Assembly (NCBI GenBank): GCA_013396995.1
Contig: VWZP01007940.1
Coordinates: forward strand, 1,969,431 to 2,033,430
DNA length: 64,000 nt
Direction of reading: 5' to 3'
Source of the DNA: Dicaeum eximium
Lineage: Eukaryota > Chordata > Aves > Passeriformes > Dicaeidae
Position 1 is the first letter of the stretch; the number at the start of each line of letters is the position of its first letter. The notes below the pieces were generated by a model. That model had not been told where the DNA came from. It made no database searches and saw nothing but the letters and a program-made list of their open reading frames with translations. Shown here in pieces: positions 1 to 13,293 of the stretch. Position numbers and translations under genes: made by a program.

Positions 1-2990
1 CTGCTTACCTTGAGGAGAGACATGGCAAAAAACAACCCCACAGTCTCTGGTAAGATCTTTATCTATCTGGCTTTTCATCTCATTTGCTTTTTCCTTTTTT
101 TTCACCACCTCAGGTTTCCTTGTTCAGTTTTCGTGAGTTTATTTCTTTCCCCTTATTCTGCCACTACTTCTTCCTTCTTGCTTCTTTATCAGAAATATGT
201 TGTTGGGTTTTTTTTCCCTTTGCCGGCCAAGAAGAATGAGTCCTCCACCCTCCACTTCTGCTTCTACCACCCTTTATTTTCATGTTTCTTGACCAAATCT
301 GTCCCCATTGGTAAGCTTCTGTGACTCAAAGGCCAGCTATACCCTGTGGAGTTTCACATTCTGCCTTCAAAACATGAAGGTTGTTTCACTCCTGTGAGAA
401 AATTTCAGCTGTATAATTTTTTCCAATTCTCTGAAATTTCATTATCATTTTGGCTGAAAAGTTTTTAAATTATTTCTGCCCAAGGCAGACCATCAGCATA
501 GAAAATTTAATCCTAAATAATTTGATTAGTAAATTTATAAGTAACTAAAAATGGACTGTTCTAATGGGAAGTATTAGGCAGTGTTAAAAATAAGTTATGA
601 TGCCACCTTGTTTTAATGTTACTGTCATGTGTAGGAATAAGTATATGGTTGAATAAATGTTTTTTCTTAGATGACCATATTCTATCAGTATTCATAGACA
701 CTGAGTTTTAAGCAGGTGACCATACCAACAGAAACAGTAGTTTGTGACAAAGTATGGCTTTTCTGGAGTTAAACCTTAACTCCCAAAGTCAGTCCAGTTT
801 AAGGATACGAGTGTGACTTGCAGTAACTATGCCTGAATAAATTAATATCTCTCCATGATAAGATAGGTTCACTTCAGCTGAATAAAACCCTAGAAAAAAT
901 GTACCAAAATACTTCTCAGAAAAGGGAGTAAGCACGCAGTCAGGGTCTCTGACCTCCTTTTTCCTGAATTATTCCATTTATTTTCTTGATTTCAAAATTT
1001 GGCACAGTTCTCTGTGTTATGTGTGTGTGCATGTGTAGAATAGATTTCTGTGCATTTACACAAATTGTCATTTATTACCAACTTCATGGTTGCAAATGAG
1101 AAAAATGCTAAAAAGAGATGAGGTTTTTACCTTAATATTCAACACTTAATATTCTGTTCATCATCCAAAACACTGTCCAGCTTTAAAAAGCTATTTCACA
1201 TCCATGTATATACATTTGCACTTATTTGTGTCTCCCTACATCATAATTTAATTTGTTAGTATTACTAAATTGAAAGGGCAACTTTTATTCTAACATAATC
1301 CTTATCATTCTGCTATGGCATCAAAGCCTAAATCTAATATGTTAGGAGACAGAAGTGCAGTTGGTACAGTCAAAAAAGGAAGTTCCATGAACTTTACCTT
1401 CAGATTGATATGAGAGGATTTGCCTAAAATAAAAGAATTTATGCTTACAGTTTAGCACAAATAAACATGTAAACTTGGAAGAGAGCACAGGTGCCTCAAT
1501 AATATTGCCATGGATTTCTGGGAACTGTGAACGTTATCCCTACGTGGTGTAGTGTCAAATGGTGATAGAGACTAGGAAGCTTGAGTTAGTCCTTTGACAG
1601 GAAAGAAGACTGAAGGATTTGAGAATGAAAGCCTTTGGAAACCAGGAGCAGAGGGGCACGAGGCAGTTCTGATTTTTATATTGATAAAAGAATGGGAAAG
1701 GGAGAAGGAAAGAACATTTTATTTTTTTCTACAGAGGTTTTATAAATGGCACCATGCTTTTATGAGCCCAAGTACAATGAAAGCCAATGAATTTAATTGC
1801 TTTCCTCGAAAGATTAAAAATCTGTCGGGTAGATGAATTTTTCAAAACAAAATCATTTCATATACGACAGTAAAAAGAGATTCCCTCTGCCCCCATAACT
1901 TGGCATTTTGATGCTTTACTTGTTTCTACCTCCAGATGATATCTTCACATGCTAGTATAGTATGTTACTGAAATGCTGACTTGCTCATCTGCCAAAAGGT
2001 TGTGCTTAGGTGATGGGTCATTTCTGTTCCTACTGATGATTACAAATAAGGGGAAGCAACAGCAGGTGGTTACATTAGGAAATTATACCAGTTGTAGTAT
2101 GGATCTTGCTTTTTTTTTTTTTAAATTGTCTTTTTTTCCTGAAAGCAGCTAAAAGCAAGCAGAACAGTTAAACCTGAGAAGCCTAACAACACCCAGCAGG
2201 CTGTATATTTCTGTATTAGATTTTCTAATAGTGAAATAGTTTTCATTGTTATTTTCTTCCTCACTCCCAAATACATTTTTCAATTCCTGTTTTAAGAGAA
2301 TTTGTCTTTCCCTTTTTTTTTTTAAGACTTTTTTTGCAACCAGAGAAAGCCTCTTATGACACTTCTTAAATAGAGCAATACTGACATCCATTGGTTTAAT
2401 CTTATGTGACTATTTGTTAAATCTCTTCTAACTAATGTACACATAACTCTCTACAGTATCACAATGAAAGGATTGAATTTGATATGATCCAAGGGGGATT
2501 GTGCTAAGTCCAATTTGCTGTATTAGAAACATGAAACCAACACAGATTACCCGATGCAAAGAAACACACTGCGAAATGTGAAGTCCAAATAAAATGACTA
2601 AAATAAAAGCAGGCATCACAAGTATCAGCTGGGGAAAATATTAATGGAGAATTAGTAGTGATGCTGAATTTTTTTAGAACCTCTGTAAATGTGAGAACAC
2701 CTAATATTATATAAAGCTCCTTTGTTTTGTCCTAATTATAAGGCAAAATAGTGAGGTGTGAGGAAGAATGTTACTAATCTAATAGAAAAAGCAGTTCAGT
2801 GAAGAAAATAATTACTCTGTGGTTTCATCTCAGCCCTAAAAGGTTTTCCTTTAACTTGGCAGCATGCTATTTTTTAAAATGGATATATCTTTTATAAACA
2901 CTGCTGTAAGACCATCGGTGATACAATGAAGTGGTTGTATTTAATGAAGAAAAAACACACCACAAAAAGTGGAGGTGTTTTCAGTATTCA
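1..2990. other. Upstream flank with no recognised gene
   Basis: This is AT-rich sequence upstream of the presumed CDH10 promoter. Open frames here are short (104 codons at most), low in complexity and lack recognisable domains, so I treat them as chance. I recognise no transposon, RNA gene or simple repeat beyond T tracts near 2110 and 2313. It probably belongs to the upstream intergenic region and may hold distal regulatory DNA that cannot be judged without alignment. Confidence 0.6.
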
Positions 2991-3191
2991 TTATTACGAC
3001 AAGCTAAGCAGATGAGGCTTAGCCTTCAAAACCAGAGAACCATTCTGGCAGCGCAGGGAGGGCGACAGGCTTTCACAAAAAAAGCTTTCCGTTTGCTGTA
3101 CCCTCCCACCGCATTCACTTGCAAATCGCTGTGTGCTCGGGAAGCTGCACTTCCCCGGGCTCCAACCTTCCCAGGGTAAGTGCTGCGGCTC

Positions 3192-3212
3192 CAGCAGCAG
3201 CAGCAGCAGCAG
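3192..3212 (+). repeat. (CAG)7 trinucleotide repeat
   Basis: Seven uninterrupted CAG units lie inside the GC-rich candidate promoter, followed by CGCC. Nothing shows that they are translated. Confidence 0.95.
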
Positions 3213-3252
3213 CGCCTCTCCCCCGCTCCCCTCCGAGGAGGGAGAGTGTGAG

Positions 3253-3289
3253 GTGTGTGTGTCTGTGTGTGTGTGTCTGTGTGTCTGTG
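3253..3289 (+). repeat. GT-rich microsatellite
   Basis: An interrupted GT dinucleotide tract with TCTGTG interruptions lies between the CAG repeat and the T tract of the candidate promoter region. Confidence 0.9.
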
Positions 3290-3334
3290 CTGGAGCGTCT
3301 TGCTCTCGCTTTTTGTTGGTAGGTTTTTTTTTTT

Positions 3335-3383
3335 NNNNNNNNNNNNNNNNNNNNNNNNNNNNNNNNNNNNNNNNNNNNNNNNN
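3335..3383. other. Assembly gap (49 N) within a T tract
   Basis: Forty-nine undetermined bases are flanked on both sides by T runs (3324-3334 and 3384-3398). The gap probably hides a homopolymer or simple repeat that was hard to sequence. It falls in the candidate promoter/first-exon area, so the true 5' end of the transcript may be partly missing. Confidence 0.95.
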
Positions 3384-3398
3384 TTTTTTTTTTTTTTT

Positions 3399-3632
3399 GG
3401 TTCGTAAATCAGAAGCTCTGAATGAAAGCCAGTCGGAAGGAGAGCTCCCCCTTAGCTTTGGTTCCGGACTGTCCAGAGTTAAGCGATGCTGGGAGAAAAA
3501 GCCTGAGTTAGATCCAAGTAGGATCAGTCTTAAAAAATAACAGGAGAAAACTGACCAAAAAAAGGACTCTAATAGCTCTTTTTTCAGTTTTGTTGGGGTG
3601 GACACTACTTCACTTTCTCAGCAGAATAAAAG
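3399..3632 (+). other. CDH10: Probable non-coding first exon of CDH10 (5' UTR); start uncertain
   Basis: The right end is a good splice donor: the exon would end in AAAAG at 3632 and the intron begins GTAGGA at 3633. The segment follows the CpG-enriched block, contains several stops in all frames and is not coding. CDH10 and related type II cadherin genes typically begin with an untranslated exon separated by a long intron from the exon holding the start codon. The coding exon at 40338 begins with a clear splice acceptor and so needs an upstream exon. An alternative donor at 3175/3176 (CCAGG, then GTAAGT) matches the consensus even better and could end a shorter first exon inside the GC-rich block. 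The left boundary given is simply the end of the gap-containing T tract; the transcription start is not visible. Confidence 0.4.
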
Positions 3633-6600
3633 GTAGGAACCTTTCTTATGTTCTTTCTGTTGCTATTATTACAGTTATTATAATAGAGCAGTATGTTGTT
3701 TAATGCAATTCATATGTTTGTTCTACTGTGTACAACTTTCTGCATTTTATAGATGTGCATCAGGAGTAACGAGACAAGGGATAGGAAATAGCTGCTGTGC
3801 ATTCTCTCCTCAAAGTAAACCCATATCATCATATGCATTCAGGATTGAAACACTAAGCATTTTATATATATTCTTTTCCTCCTAGTAAGCAGGCTGTCTT
3901 TTGAGCAGCAGTTTCCATCTGTAGTCAGTTCTTGCAAATTCAGTATGGGGGGAACAAGTCTAACTGAATAGAAAAAAGCACAATAGTGTTTCATAATGTA
4001 ACAATTATGAACATAGCATGAAACATTCACATATGTGCCCTCACTTTCTGGATACCTGTGCAAGTCTGTTGCAGCTTTCACTGTTAATTGTTCTGCCCTG
4101 GATTGAATTTTAGAATAATTACCCACACTCACAGAAAATGCTTCTTATGAAAAAAATCCCTGTGGGGAAGGATAGCAAAGTGGATACAAGCAATATTTCA
4201 AATATCTATACAGAGCTATATGCACACAGATAGGGATAAAATTGCCTGGTTTGACATTTCAGTAAAGGGAGAGTGGAGGAAGAAGGAAAAACCAGGGGGT
4301 AGAAGGGAAAAGGTGGAGGGAGGAAAAATTCAGTATGCACCTGTGTGAGCATTTATTGTCACTGCTGCAATAAAATCCATATTTGATGTGGTGTTAAATT
4401 AATTCAGCACTATACAAACCTAAATCCATGCTCCCAACTACTAACTATTGATGGCATTGTAAGCTGCATAAGAAATTTTCAATAGGCTCATGCTGTACAT
4501 GATACTAGTTGCAGCTGTAAAAATCTAACAGCCCTTCAGCTTAGGAGAATGCATCTACACGTGCAATCAGTGACAAATAGCAACCAGCATTTTAAAACGG
4601 ACCTATCATCTCTATTGCTTCCACACAAATGGAGCTGTTGCCTATAATCTTCGTCTTTCATTTCAGTAAAAGCCTGTGTATTATCCCAACAGCACTCCCA
4701 TTGCTTTGAAGGTATTTTTTTAATTATACAACTTGTTGTGCATGTATGTGTGGATGCGCATGTGAGTGTGTGAGTATGAGCACAGTGTGAGGAAGCAGGT
4801 CTGTAAAAAATAGTGTGGGGTGGTTTTTTTTTCTTTTTTTTTTCCTTCTTCTTCTCTTAAAGGTAGTAAGCTTTAAATTTACATGGTGATATTACTGGAG
4901 GGGAAAAGCAGAGAGTGGGAGACTGGAACACACTTCTGAATCTTTAAATCCTTTTCACATATGCCATTTACTAGGAATATTATGAGTCTGGTACTAGGAT
5001 TTATTGAGATTTTTACAGTCACACAAACTTTTTTATTAATTGCTTACACATTGAATGTAATAGCAGTCTGTGCTCTTTTAGAGGAGGAAATGAAAGAAGA
5101 AACTTAGGGAACTAAGAAAAGAAAGAAGGAAACAGGTTCTCTTCCTCAAGAGTTGAAAACCAGCTATTTAGAGTCAATATGGATCTATGTCAAGAGAAGA
5201 ATACTTCTTGGATTATCAGCTCTCAATCTAGTTGGGGCCTGAGGGAGCCTTCTCATATTTTTATGTACTTTGTTGCATAAAAGTTTTAATGAATAGGTAA
5301 ACATTTCGGCAGCCATTTCTGTTAATCTTAATTTAGATTTATGTCTGTGGTTTTTTATGTGTGGTGTCAAGACAATGTTGTACACTTAAATAGGAATGCT
5401 GAAATGTCTGAAGAGTGTTGATTATAATGCATATATGTAAGCTGAAAACTGATCCTGCCTATCTGATTTTTTTGTTACTTTGACTAGCATTGGAAAATAT
5501 GTCTTGGCTACTTGCCTTGCCAACCATTTATATTTATAATACTTTAGACAGTTTGTGGAAAATAAAATAGCAAAATACATCTTAAAAACACTGTATGTAG
5601 AATCTTATATTTTCCTAAATTATCTTTTTGGCTTTGCTTTAGAATAAATGAGTATAGATACACTAAAACTTCACACTTGCATGTTCTCAATAGACAAAGG
5701 ATCTGTGAAGAATGATGAAATACTGAAATGTGCTCACAGTAGACACAGTGTCTACTGTTCTTTTCTGTGCTTAGCAATAGTTAAAAAATGCAGAAAAATA
5801 ATGCTACATATGAAGGGAAATGAGCATAGAATTAATTAAATGTCGAGAGGGATTTAAAAAATACACATCTAGACATATAAAGCAGTATACAAATTTCAGC
5901 TAATTGATGTAAGTTTCTTTCCTTGTTAAATAATTAAATGTAAAAGTCAGAAAAGGTTAATTTGAAGATAATATCTGCCTCTGATTCTGAGAGAGTAATT
6001 TCCTGATCTCAACGTGATTTCCCAAGGAAAGAAATGAATGAAATAGAGCCTGTCTCATCTGGATAATTCTGTGCAAGTGATTTTTTTTTTTAGGTCTGCT
6101 AACCATACTTACAGGCTGATTGAAAAGGAGTATAATTTTGTACCACTAGGTTGCAGCACTGGTACAGGGGGTCAAAGTAAGATTGAACTGATGTTGAATA
6201 GTAGTAATGGGGTGAATATGGGGTTATGATAATATTAGTTTTAATTCATTCATTATTATCACCTGAAATCGTGTTTGTGAACACCAAGGTGCTTTAACTG
6301 AATTTCACAAAATGTCCTTCATAGATTTAAAGAAACCTGCTCTATGGCTAATTCTTTGACATTATTATTAATTATATGACTGACAGAAAATAGAAGAAAA
6401 CCACTGCTTATTTGGGCAGAATATAAGGCTGTAAGGAACATTTTGTGAGGGACTTCAGTGAACCACATGAGTATTTGCTCTGTATTACCACCGAATTTAC
6501 TATGGGCTTTTTACTAACATGCTATTTGATACATTGTTTATTGTAGAGGACAAAAACTGAAATTAGAAAAGTAAAAACCATCTTCTCATGAGCAGTTTAA

Positions 6601-8933
6601 ACATGCCTGAGTAAAAAATTATGAAGGGTGACTACACTGCTTGTAAGGATGCCACACCACAGCACACTCTCATTTGCTCTGAACAGTATGTAACTATCCA
6701 TGAAAGCTCATAGAAACTAAAGGTACAGTTCACTGAAACATTAGGTGATTAAAAGCACACATACTGCACATCCTGCACTTTCAAATCTACTAATGTGAAC
6801 ACTTGCTTTTTGAGAAAAAAACCCATAATTCCTCTCTTGCCTAACTTCTGGAAAAACTTAAAAGCAAAAAGAAAGAAAAAAAAGCAGCAACGGTATTCTG
6901 AGCTCTAAATGTCCTCCAAATCTCTTTTTAGGCCAAGAGGAACTCCCATATGAAAAGTTGCTTGGTTTTTGCTCCCTGGATTTACATCTCTTCAGCTTTG
7001 AATCATTGGCATGGTGACTTCCCTAGCATGCTTATTTCTGTGGGTTAATGACTCTAGAAGAGAGCAATAGACAAAATCATCATCTCTGGGAGCTGTGTAT
7101 ATTATAGTTACCAGGCTGCATTACTGCACACAGAGAAAAAAAATAAAGGCATCAGCTGAACCTGAGCACCTTTCTTCTTTTGCTCTGTTTTCATCTGGAG
7201 GGAAGCCAGAGCACCACCCAACCAAAGGCTATTGAGCTTTATGTTCTCTCCATTGGCCTATCAGTCTATTTTTAATATGTGGGCAATCTGGCAAAACATT
7301 TTCAGTTGAAGCCTTATACACATTTCTTTTTACATACAGTTTTCCTGATTATTTAATGTCAGAAACAATTACCTCAAATGTGCGCGTGTCTTTGCAGTAG
7401 AGGTAAAACAGGGACAACCTTTATCTTATCAGGGCTTGCATTCTAGGAAGTGGAATACTGCAAAGTTTCTTTCTTTATTTAATTCAGCCTTTTATTAGTT
7501 GACTTTTTCTGCAAGTCCTACTACCGTTTCTTGTCTTTATTAACTTAGCTGAAATAGATTATGTTTATCATTTTTTTGTTCAAGAAGTGTGTCCAGCAGG
7601 AGGCATAAAGCTGTAGTAGCATCTCAGAGGTACTTCCTAGCTTGTCACAGGGCACCTGCTCTGGGATATAAACTCAAGTCTGCTATCTGGAAGTGTGTAC
7701 CATGGACCAACAGGCTGCATCAGGGAAATACAAAGATTCAGGACGTTAATTGGATGTAATGAAAAGCAACATGGGAGGTGTCCTTTTTAATACTATTCCC
7801 ACATGTACATCATTCTTCACAGGATGGTTTTATTTGTAACTTTATTATGGCATCTCTTAATTGTAACTCCAAGTGAATGTTGAACCATATTTAAAACAGT
7901 AGGGAGTCATGTAATGAAGAGATCATGTGTGTGTGTTTATACAAAGATAATGATTCAAAAACTTATTTGGAAATAGATGTTTCCAGAATTCTGTTGCTCA
8001 AAAGCTACAACTCTATTCTTCCGTTTTCCAAGAAAACCAAAAAACCCTCTTTAAATATTTTCTCATAAAGACCTGTATATGTTATGATATATATGAATGT
8101 ATGTACATGTATATTTTACTGTTAATATTCCATCACCCACCACATTACAAATTGTGTTTATTGGATCACCCTATTGCAATGTTTTGTATTGCAACATAAA
8201 GAACATGACATACCACCACTTATCCAGACCAGAGCATGATCCTTAAAGATGGCTGCAATCCTCAGAAACTCTGCAATGCTACAATATCCAGATTTTTTGA
8301 ACATGAAGAATGTATACAAATGTAATTTGCACTATTAGCAAGATTCAAAATGCAGTGTCCTAGAGGACTGTTAATTTCCCCACCCCCAACTAACATAAAA
8401 TAAATATATATAACTGAACTTTTTAGTGCATGCATGTATCTACCACACTTCAGTAGTTCAAATATTTCCACCTGTTTAATCCTTGGAAAAATTATCTTAC
8501 TAATTGTCATATTCTCCTAATAGCAAGCGCAAATAAAGCAGAGATATACTTATGTCTAGGAAATTTGGAAACAGTGCATTCTGTCATTAGTTTCTCTAAG
8601 TACCACAGTCTTAATCAAGAGAGTTTCAAACGTTTCATATCTTACACAAAAGGCAAAATACATGGAGTAAATCTGTGAGATTTTAAATCAGAGTGAGAAA
8701 AGATACAAGATCCCAAAGTATGTGTAATTATTTTGTGTTAATATTGAGAATAGAGGGAAGATGGTTAACTTTATTCTGCTTCTAAGAATTCCAAGATAAA
8801 TTATCCTGTAAATCTATCAATTCCTTTCCCTGTCATTTCCCTGATGCCTTTTCCATGGTGCGTGGAACTTGGAACCATAAATGCACATCCATTTTATCTC
8901 TGTGTCACCAGAAAATTAGTTAAAAGTAGACAT

Positions 8934-9112
8934 TTGGATTAGATATTAGGAAGAAATTCTTTACTCGTGAGGCACCAGAACAAGTTGCCCAGTGAAGCTG
9001 TGTATATGCTATCCACCCATCACTGCTCATGGTAGGAGGGGCTTGGAACTACAAGAAGTTAATGATCTTTCAGGTCCCTTCCAACCCCGCCCTTCCTATG
9101 ACTCTATGATAA
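8934..9112 (+). mobile_element. CR1 LINE, 3' terminal fragment
   Basis: The sequence follows the end of avian CR1 elements. It starts with the coding tail that reads like GRYSGTRTSCPVKLC-type CR1 remnants (GAAGAAATTCTTTACT, then GAGGCACCAGAACAAGTTGC). It continues with the GATCTTTCAGGTCCCTTCC motif and ends at a TATGACTCTATGAT-type terminal repeat. About 180 bp remain, which is the usual 5'-truncated form. It is inactive and lies in intron 1 in the sense orientation. Confidence 0.9.
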
Positions 9113-12100
9113 AATGTCATCGATTCTATACGTCATTAAAATTATAGGTAATACATTTACTAAAAGTGTACATGTGCTAATTAGATTGATAAGATTTAAT
9201 TCTTAAGCTAAAGTTGGGTGTATATTTGCTTGTTTGTTTTTTAAATGTTGAGATTATTCAGATGATGATCCAGACTTCCAGATTTTAGAAATAATTGCAA
9301 AACAAAACCCAAGAAACATAGAAAGCATAGAAAGAAAAAAACCCAACTGAATATGTTTAACACAAAAAATCCCCAAACATGATGACTTGAAGCAAGAGAA
9401 TGACAATATTTCAGTTCTTACTTCCTTTCCACCTGTAAGAATAAATTTTAATAACAAATTTTGCAAATAATATTTTACAAACAGTTTATATCATGCTATA
9501 GAAAATATTTTCATTATGTGTACAGATACAGTCTAATTTTTTGTTTTCTTTTATTTAATATGGAAGAGGGTTTTTACATGTCGGTACTGTTGTATGCTAT
9601 ATTATTTTTTCATGCATTATAATTTTGATTCTGTGTCATAAGCTATGCAGAGCTACTAGCCTGCTCTCCCGACTTTCTGCTAAAAAAATAAAAGCACTGT
9701 TAATCAGAATAGTCTTGTATTAAGTGGTAATAGTGTAGCCCTCAATTTATGAATGGGTTAATGAGGTACACCTAATTACTTTGTAGCCAAATCAAAGAAT
9801 TTCTTTTGCTTCTGAGACTGCAAAATAAGACATTTCATTATGACATGAAATATATTTTAAGGTCTACTTAAGCATATTACATCCAAGTTCCCTAAATATA
9901 CTTCTCCTTCAAACTTCCCATGGCCAAGTTTTTTTTGTCTTCTAATTCTGTTTCTTTCAGGGATAGTTTCCACAGTCTTTTGGGAAAAATTTCTAGTGCC
10001 AATAAAAGAGTGGGATGTAGAACACTATTGTGAGAACCATTTTAGGGAAGTGTGTTTTTTCCCCTTCTGTTGGACAAAGGTTATTTTCTGACATTAGCAT
10101 GCTGAGATGTGCTCTTTCCCTTGAGGGAGAGATGGTCCTCATGGTGAAGATAGCACTGAAGCTGGCATCTTGATTAAAGTGGGTGAACAGAGTCCCAGGC
10201 ATGTTAGGTACATTGTTCTCTCCGTTACTTGGGGGCATTTTATTAAGTTGCTGATTAAGAAGTTAAAAGCAATTGTGTTTACTGGAACTACTTAATTGTG
10301 TTAGTGGAACTACTTTGTTTTCTGGTAGTCACAACTGAATGGAATGGGAACAGATAGAGATAGATGGATTTTCCGCTCTAATAGTACTCTTTTATAAAAT
10401 TGCTTATATTATTCCTTCAAATTTCCTTTCTTAAGTGGTTTCAAACCAAATAGTATCCTGATTCATCTAATTAATTTGAGAAAACCTTTCTTAAGGTGGA
10501 AATGTATTATTATTTTGTTTGTTTATTAATTTGTACCATTCAGAGAACATTTAATCATTCTGATCACCAGAATAAACTGATCTCTTCTCTAAAATGTAAG
10601 CACATGTGTGGAATATTTGTACAGGGTGGAAAATTAAGACAAAATAATAAATTTCTTCTTTCTAGCCTCGATTAACAAGGCATCTGAATCACTCTGAAAA
10701 ACATATGCTATTTGTGAATATATCTTAACTGTGGTTGGTTTTCTCCAGTTTTTTATTTGAGGCCAGAATAATGAGAATTAGAAGAGGAAAAAAAAAAAAA
10801 ACCTAAGACAGAGTGCATTATTTTAATAATCCCATTAATATTTTGATAAGGATAGATATTCTAGAGAATTTGAGAATCCATAATGTGACTTAAAAAGGTC
10901 ACTAGGCTTGAGATATTCTAAAGTGGATGCCTAAAATTTTGTGACAATGAAGGAGAAACCAATTATTTAAGCTACGCAATCAGAAGGTTTTGTTTTGTTT
11001 TTTTTTGTACCACTATAAATACATTTCACTGCTTTCAGGGATTTAAATTGTATTTGCTATATTGTGGGTTAGAACAGAACTTACAAATGAGCTTTTAAAT
11101 GTTCACTTCTAACAGCAACCACTTAGCTGTTAAAAACCAATGGTAAAGCTCAAAGTAGTTCAGCCTTCTAAATTACAGGACCAAACCCCCTATGTTAACA
11201 GAGCAGTGAGTTCTTGTTAAATTTCAGGTTATGTACCTTCAGGAGAGAAAATCCCTGCCATTTCCCTTCTCCATGTCTGCAGCTGTCAAGATCCAGCCAG
11301 TAAGTGCTTGTGCATGTGGGGTCTGAGGTTGTTTTCCCACTTGGACAGGCTGTGAAAGTCAGGGCTAGTGGGATAAAAGCAGCCTAGGTGGATCAGTCCC
11401 ACAGCTGCCAGTTACATGGTTCCAGCTGAATTGCTGGAAATGCCCCCAGGAGGTTTTGCCCTAGAGGTATCCATGACTATGAGGTCATTTCAGTGATGTG
11501 ATTGGTTCCTTGTTACTCTGGGTGTGCTGGTTGGAGCCCATTTCTACTTCTAGTATATTAAAATACTTCTTTCCCCAGGAAAAAAAAAAAACACAAACAA
11601 AAACAAAAATCAAAAAACACCACAAAAAATCATGATGCCCTGGCATCAAAAATGTTTAGAAGCTATTTAGTTATCATTATAGTGGATTAAAACTGGGCTA
11701 TTAGTTATGAGGAAGATAAAATGAAAAAAACATGATGTCAAAATGGCCTGATGACAGCAAAACCAGAATACTTTAAAGTATTCAATTCTACCTAAGTAAA
11801 CAGAATTAATCTCAATTATTCTAATGTTTAATCAAATGCTGACTTCTCAAGGGTAATCCATTAGTGCTTTAAAATATATGAGCTAAAATGAAGTGATGTG
11901 AAGAAAAAAATGTTTGAAGGTGGTTTGGTATATTTCTGTACAATCAGAAATGAAGATCAGGACAATACTGACACAAACATATTTATTTTATAATCTTAAT
12001 ATATTTCTTTAAAGGAAAAAACTATAATGATTTGAAATTTTCTGTGGAACTTGTAGTTTTATTTTCTGAGATGCTTGGGTTCTTTCTGATTGGAGGTTAA

Positions 12101-12893
12101 GGTTATAAACCATTTATTAATAGTAATTTTGCTGGCATTTTAATAGATACATGTGTTACATGAAATAGTTGCAAGTGAAGTGATTAAAGTTTCAAGTGTT
12201 TTGTCCTACATGGGACTGTGAGGTTTGGTTTCAGATAGGTTTTATGCAGTTAGTCCACTCCAAGCATGATAATATATGACTCCAAGTCATATAGTAATAT
12301 GGGGTGAGGTTATGCTGTGGGAATGGAAAAGCATTCATTTGATAATATGGTATCCTAGAAACTAGAAAGTTTCCTCACTTTCCATGTTACATACCACACA
12401 GCTTTTTAAAGAGCTCCCTAAATTTGAGATAAACTTTTTTTTTTAAATTGCATTTGGGAGGGAAAATTGAGTGGAGTAAAAGAATAACTCATAATGCATA
12501 AGTTGGTGAAGTTTCATAGGTTTTCTTTAGGGGAATTTATACATTGTTAATGGTTTTGGAGTTATTTTTTCTTATGTTTGTTCAGTTTATATTAATATGC
12601 AGGATATGGTTTTACTTCCCTGTCCAATAGAAGAAATATATAATTCTAAATGTCCACAGCTAGTTCTTTGCAATTTGTAGGAAACTTAAGCTTTACTATA
12701 ACAATTTTTTTTCTCCTTTAACTCTATGGTAAGTCTTTACATTTCAGTAGTTTGTCAAAGTAAGCAGAATGACATTCATAACTTGCTAACCAAATTGAAA
12801 GTCAAATATTGAAGACATTTTTTGTGCAACCCCCTGAAAAGTGTTTCTTCTTTCAGATGAGAACCTTAGCAATGCAGATATTTTTAATCTTTT

Positions 12894-12910
12894 GGTGCCA
12901 TCTCGTGGCA
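12894..12910 (-). promoter_or_regulatory. Candidate CTCF-binding motif
   Basis: The stretch GGTGCCATCTCGTGGCA resembles the reverse complement of the CTCF core consensus (GCGCCCCCTGGTGGC) and matches at most of its fixed positions. A single motif match in 64 kb can arise by chance, so this is only a candidate. Confidence 0.25.
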
Positions 12911-13164
12911 AGAGGATAATTATAGGAAACAAAAGAGGCAGTCTTTTCAGCACATATTTTGTAAGCTTAGCAAAAATTTACCTTGCTTTGGTGGTAGATA
13001 TGTATATATGAATTTTAATAGTGACTGTAAAATAACAAACCAATTCATGCATATGACAAAGCTATCTTTGGTTTTTGGTTTTCTTCCTTTTTAAGAGTCT
13101 ATAAGTATCGATTTGACAAATCTCACAAAAATTGACTGTCATTAGCACATAGAAATAGATTTTT

Positions 13165-13293
13165 AGTGTGCTGCATTAGATCTCTGTAGCATACTTAACT
13201 GGTTCAAGGCAATTGTCAATATATTTTTATTGTAGTAGTGCATTACCTCTCTGTAGAATACTTTAACACTTAGCTAGCTCAAGGCAATATTCA
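13165..13293. repeat. Diverged tandem duplication, about 70-bp period
   Basis: Two neighbouring segments (13165-13222 and 13235-13293) share the order TGCATTA, CTCTGTAG, ATACTT and CTCAAGGCAAT or TTCAAGGCAAT, with small insertions between them. This is an old local duplication with no coding content. Confidence 0.7.

Larger units (their letters stand above)
3040..3320 (+). promoter_or_regulatory. Candidate CDH10 promoter, GC/CpG-enriched block
   Basis: The sequence becomes clearly richer in G+C and CpG here than in the AT-rich DNA on either side, with CpGs near 3052, 3062, 3089, 3110, 3127, 3138, 3156, 3186, 3213, 3225, 3235, 3296 and 3308. The block contains a seven-unit CAG tract and a GT tract, features often found in vertebrate promoters and 5' untranslated exons. 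It lies about 37 kb upstream of the CDH10 start codon on the same strand, and two good splice donors follow within 320 bp. I see no convincing TATA box, so initiation would probably be dispersed. The promoter assignment is inference from composition and position. Confidence 0.5.

Noticed and set aside
2994..3605. 203-codon minus-strand open frame across the candidate promoter
   Set aside because: It runs through the gap of unknown bases and through CAG, GT and T repeats, so its length is an artefact of N and low-complexity sequence.
11230..11530. GC-richer stretch that might be a degraded transposon
   Set aside because: I could not match it to CR1, an LTR family or any other element; only the modest composition change is visible.
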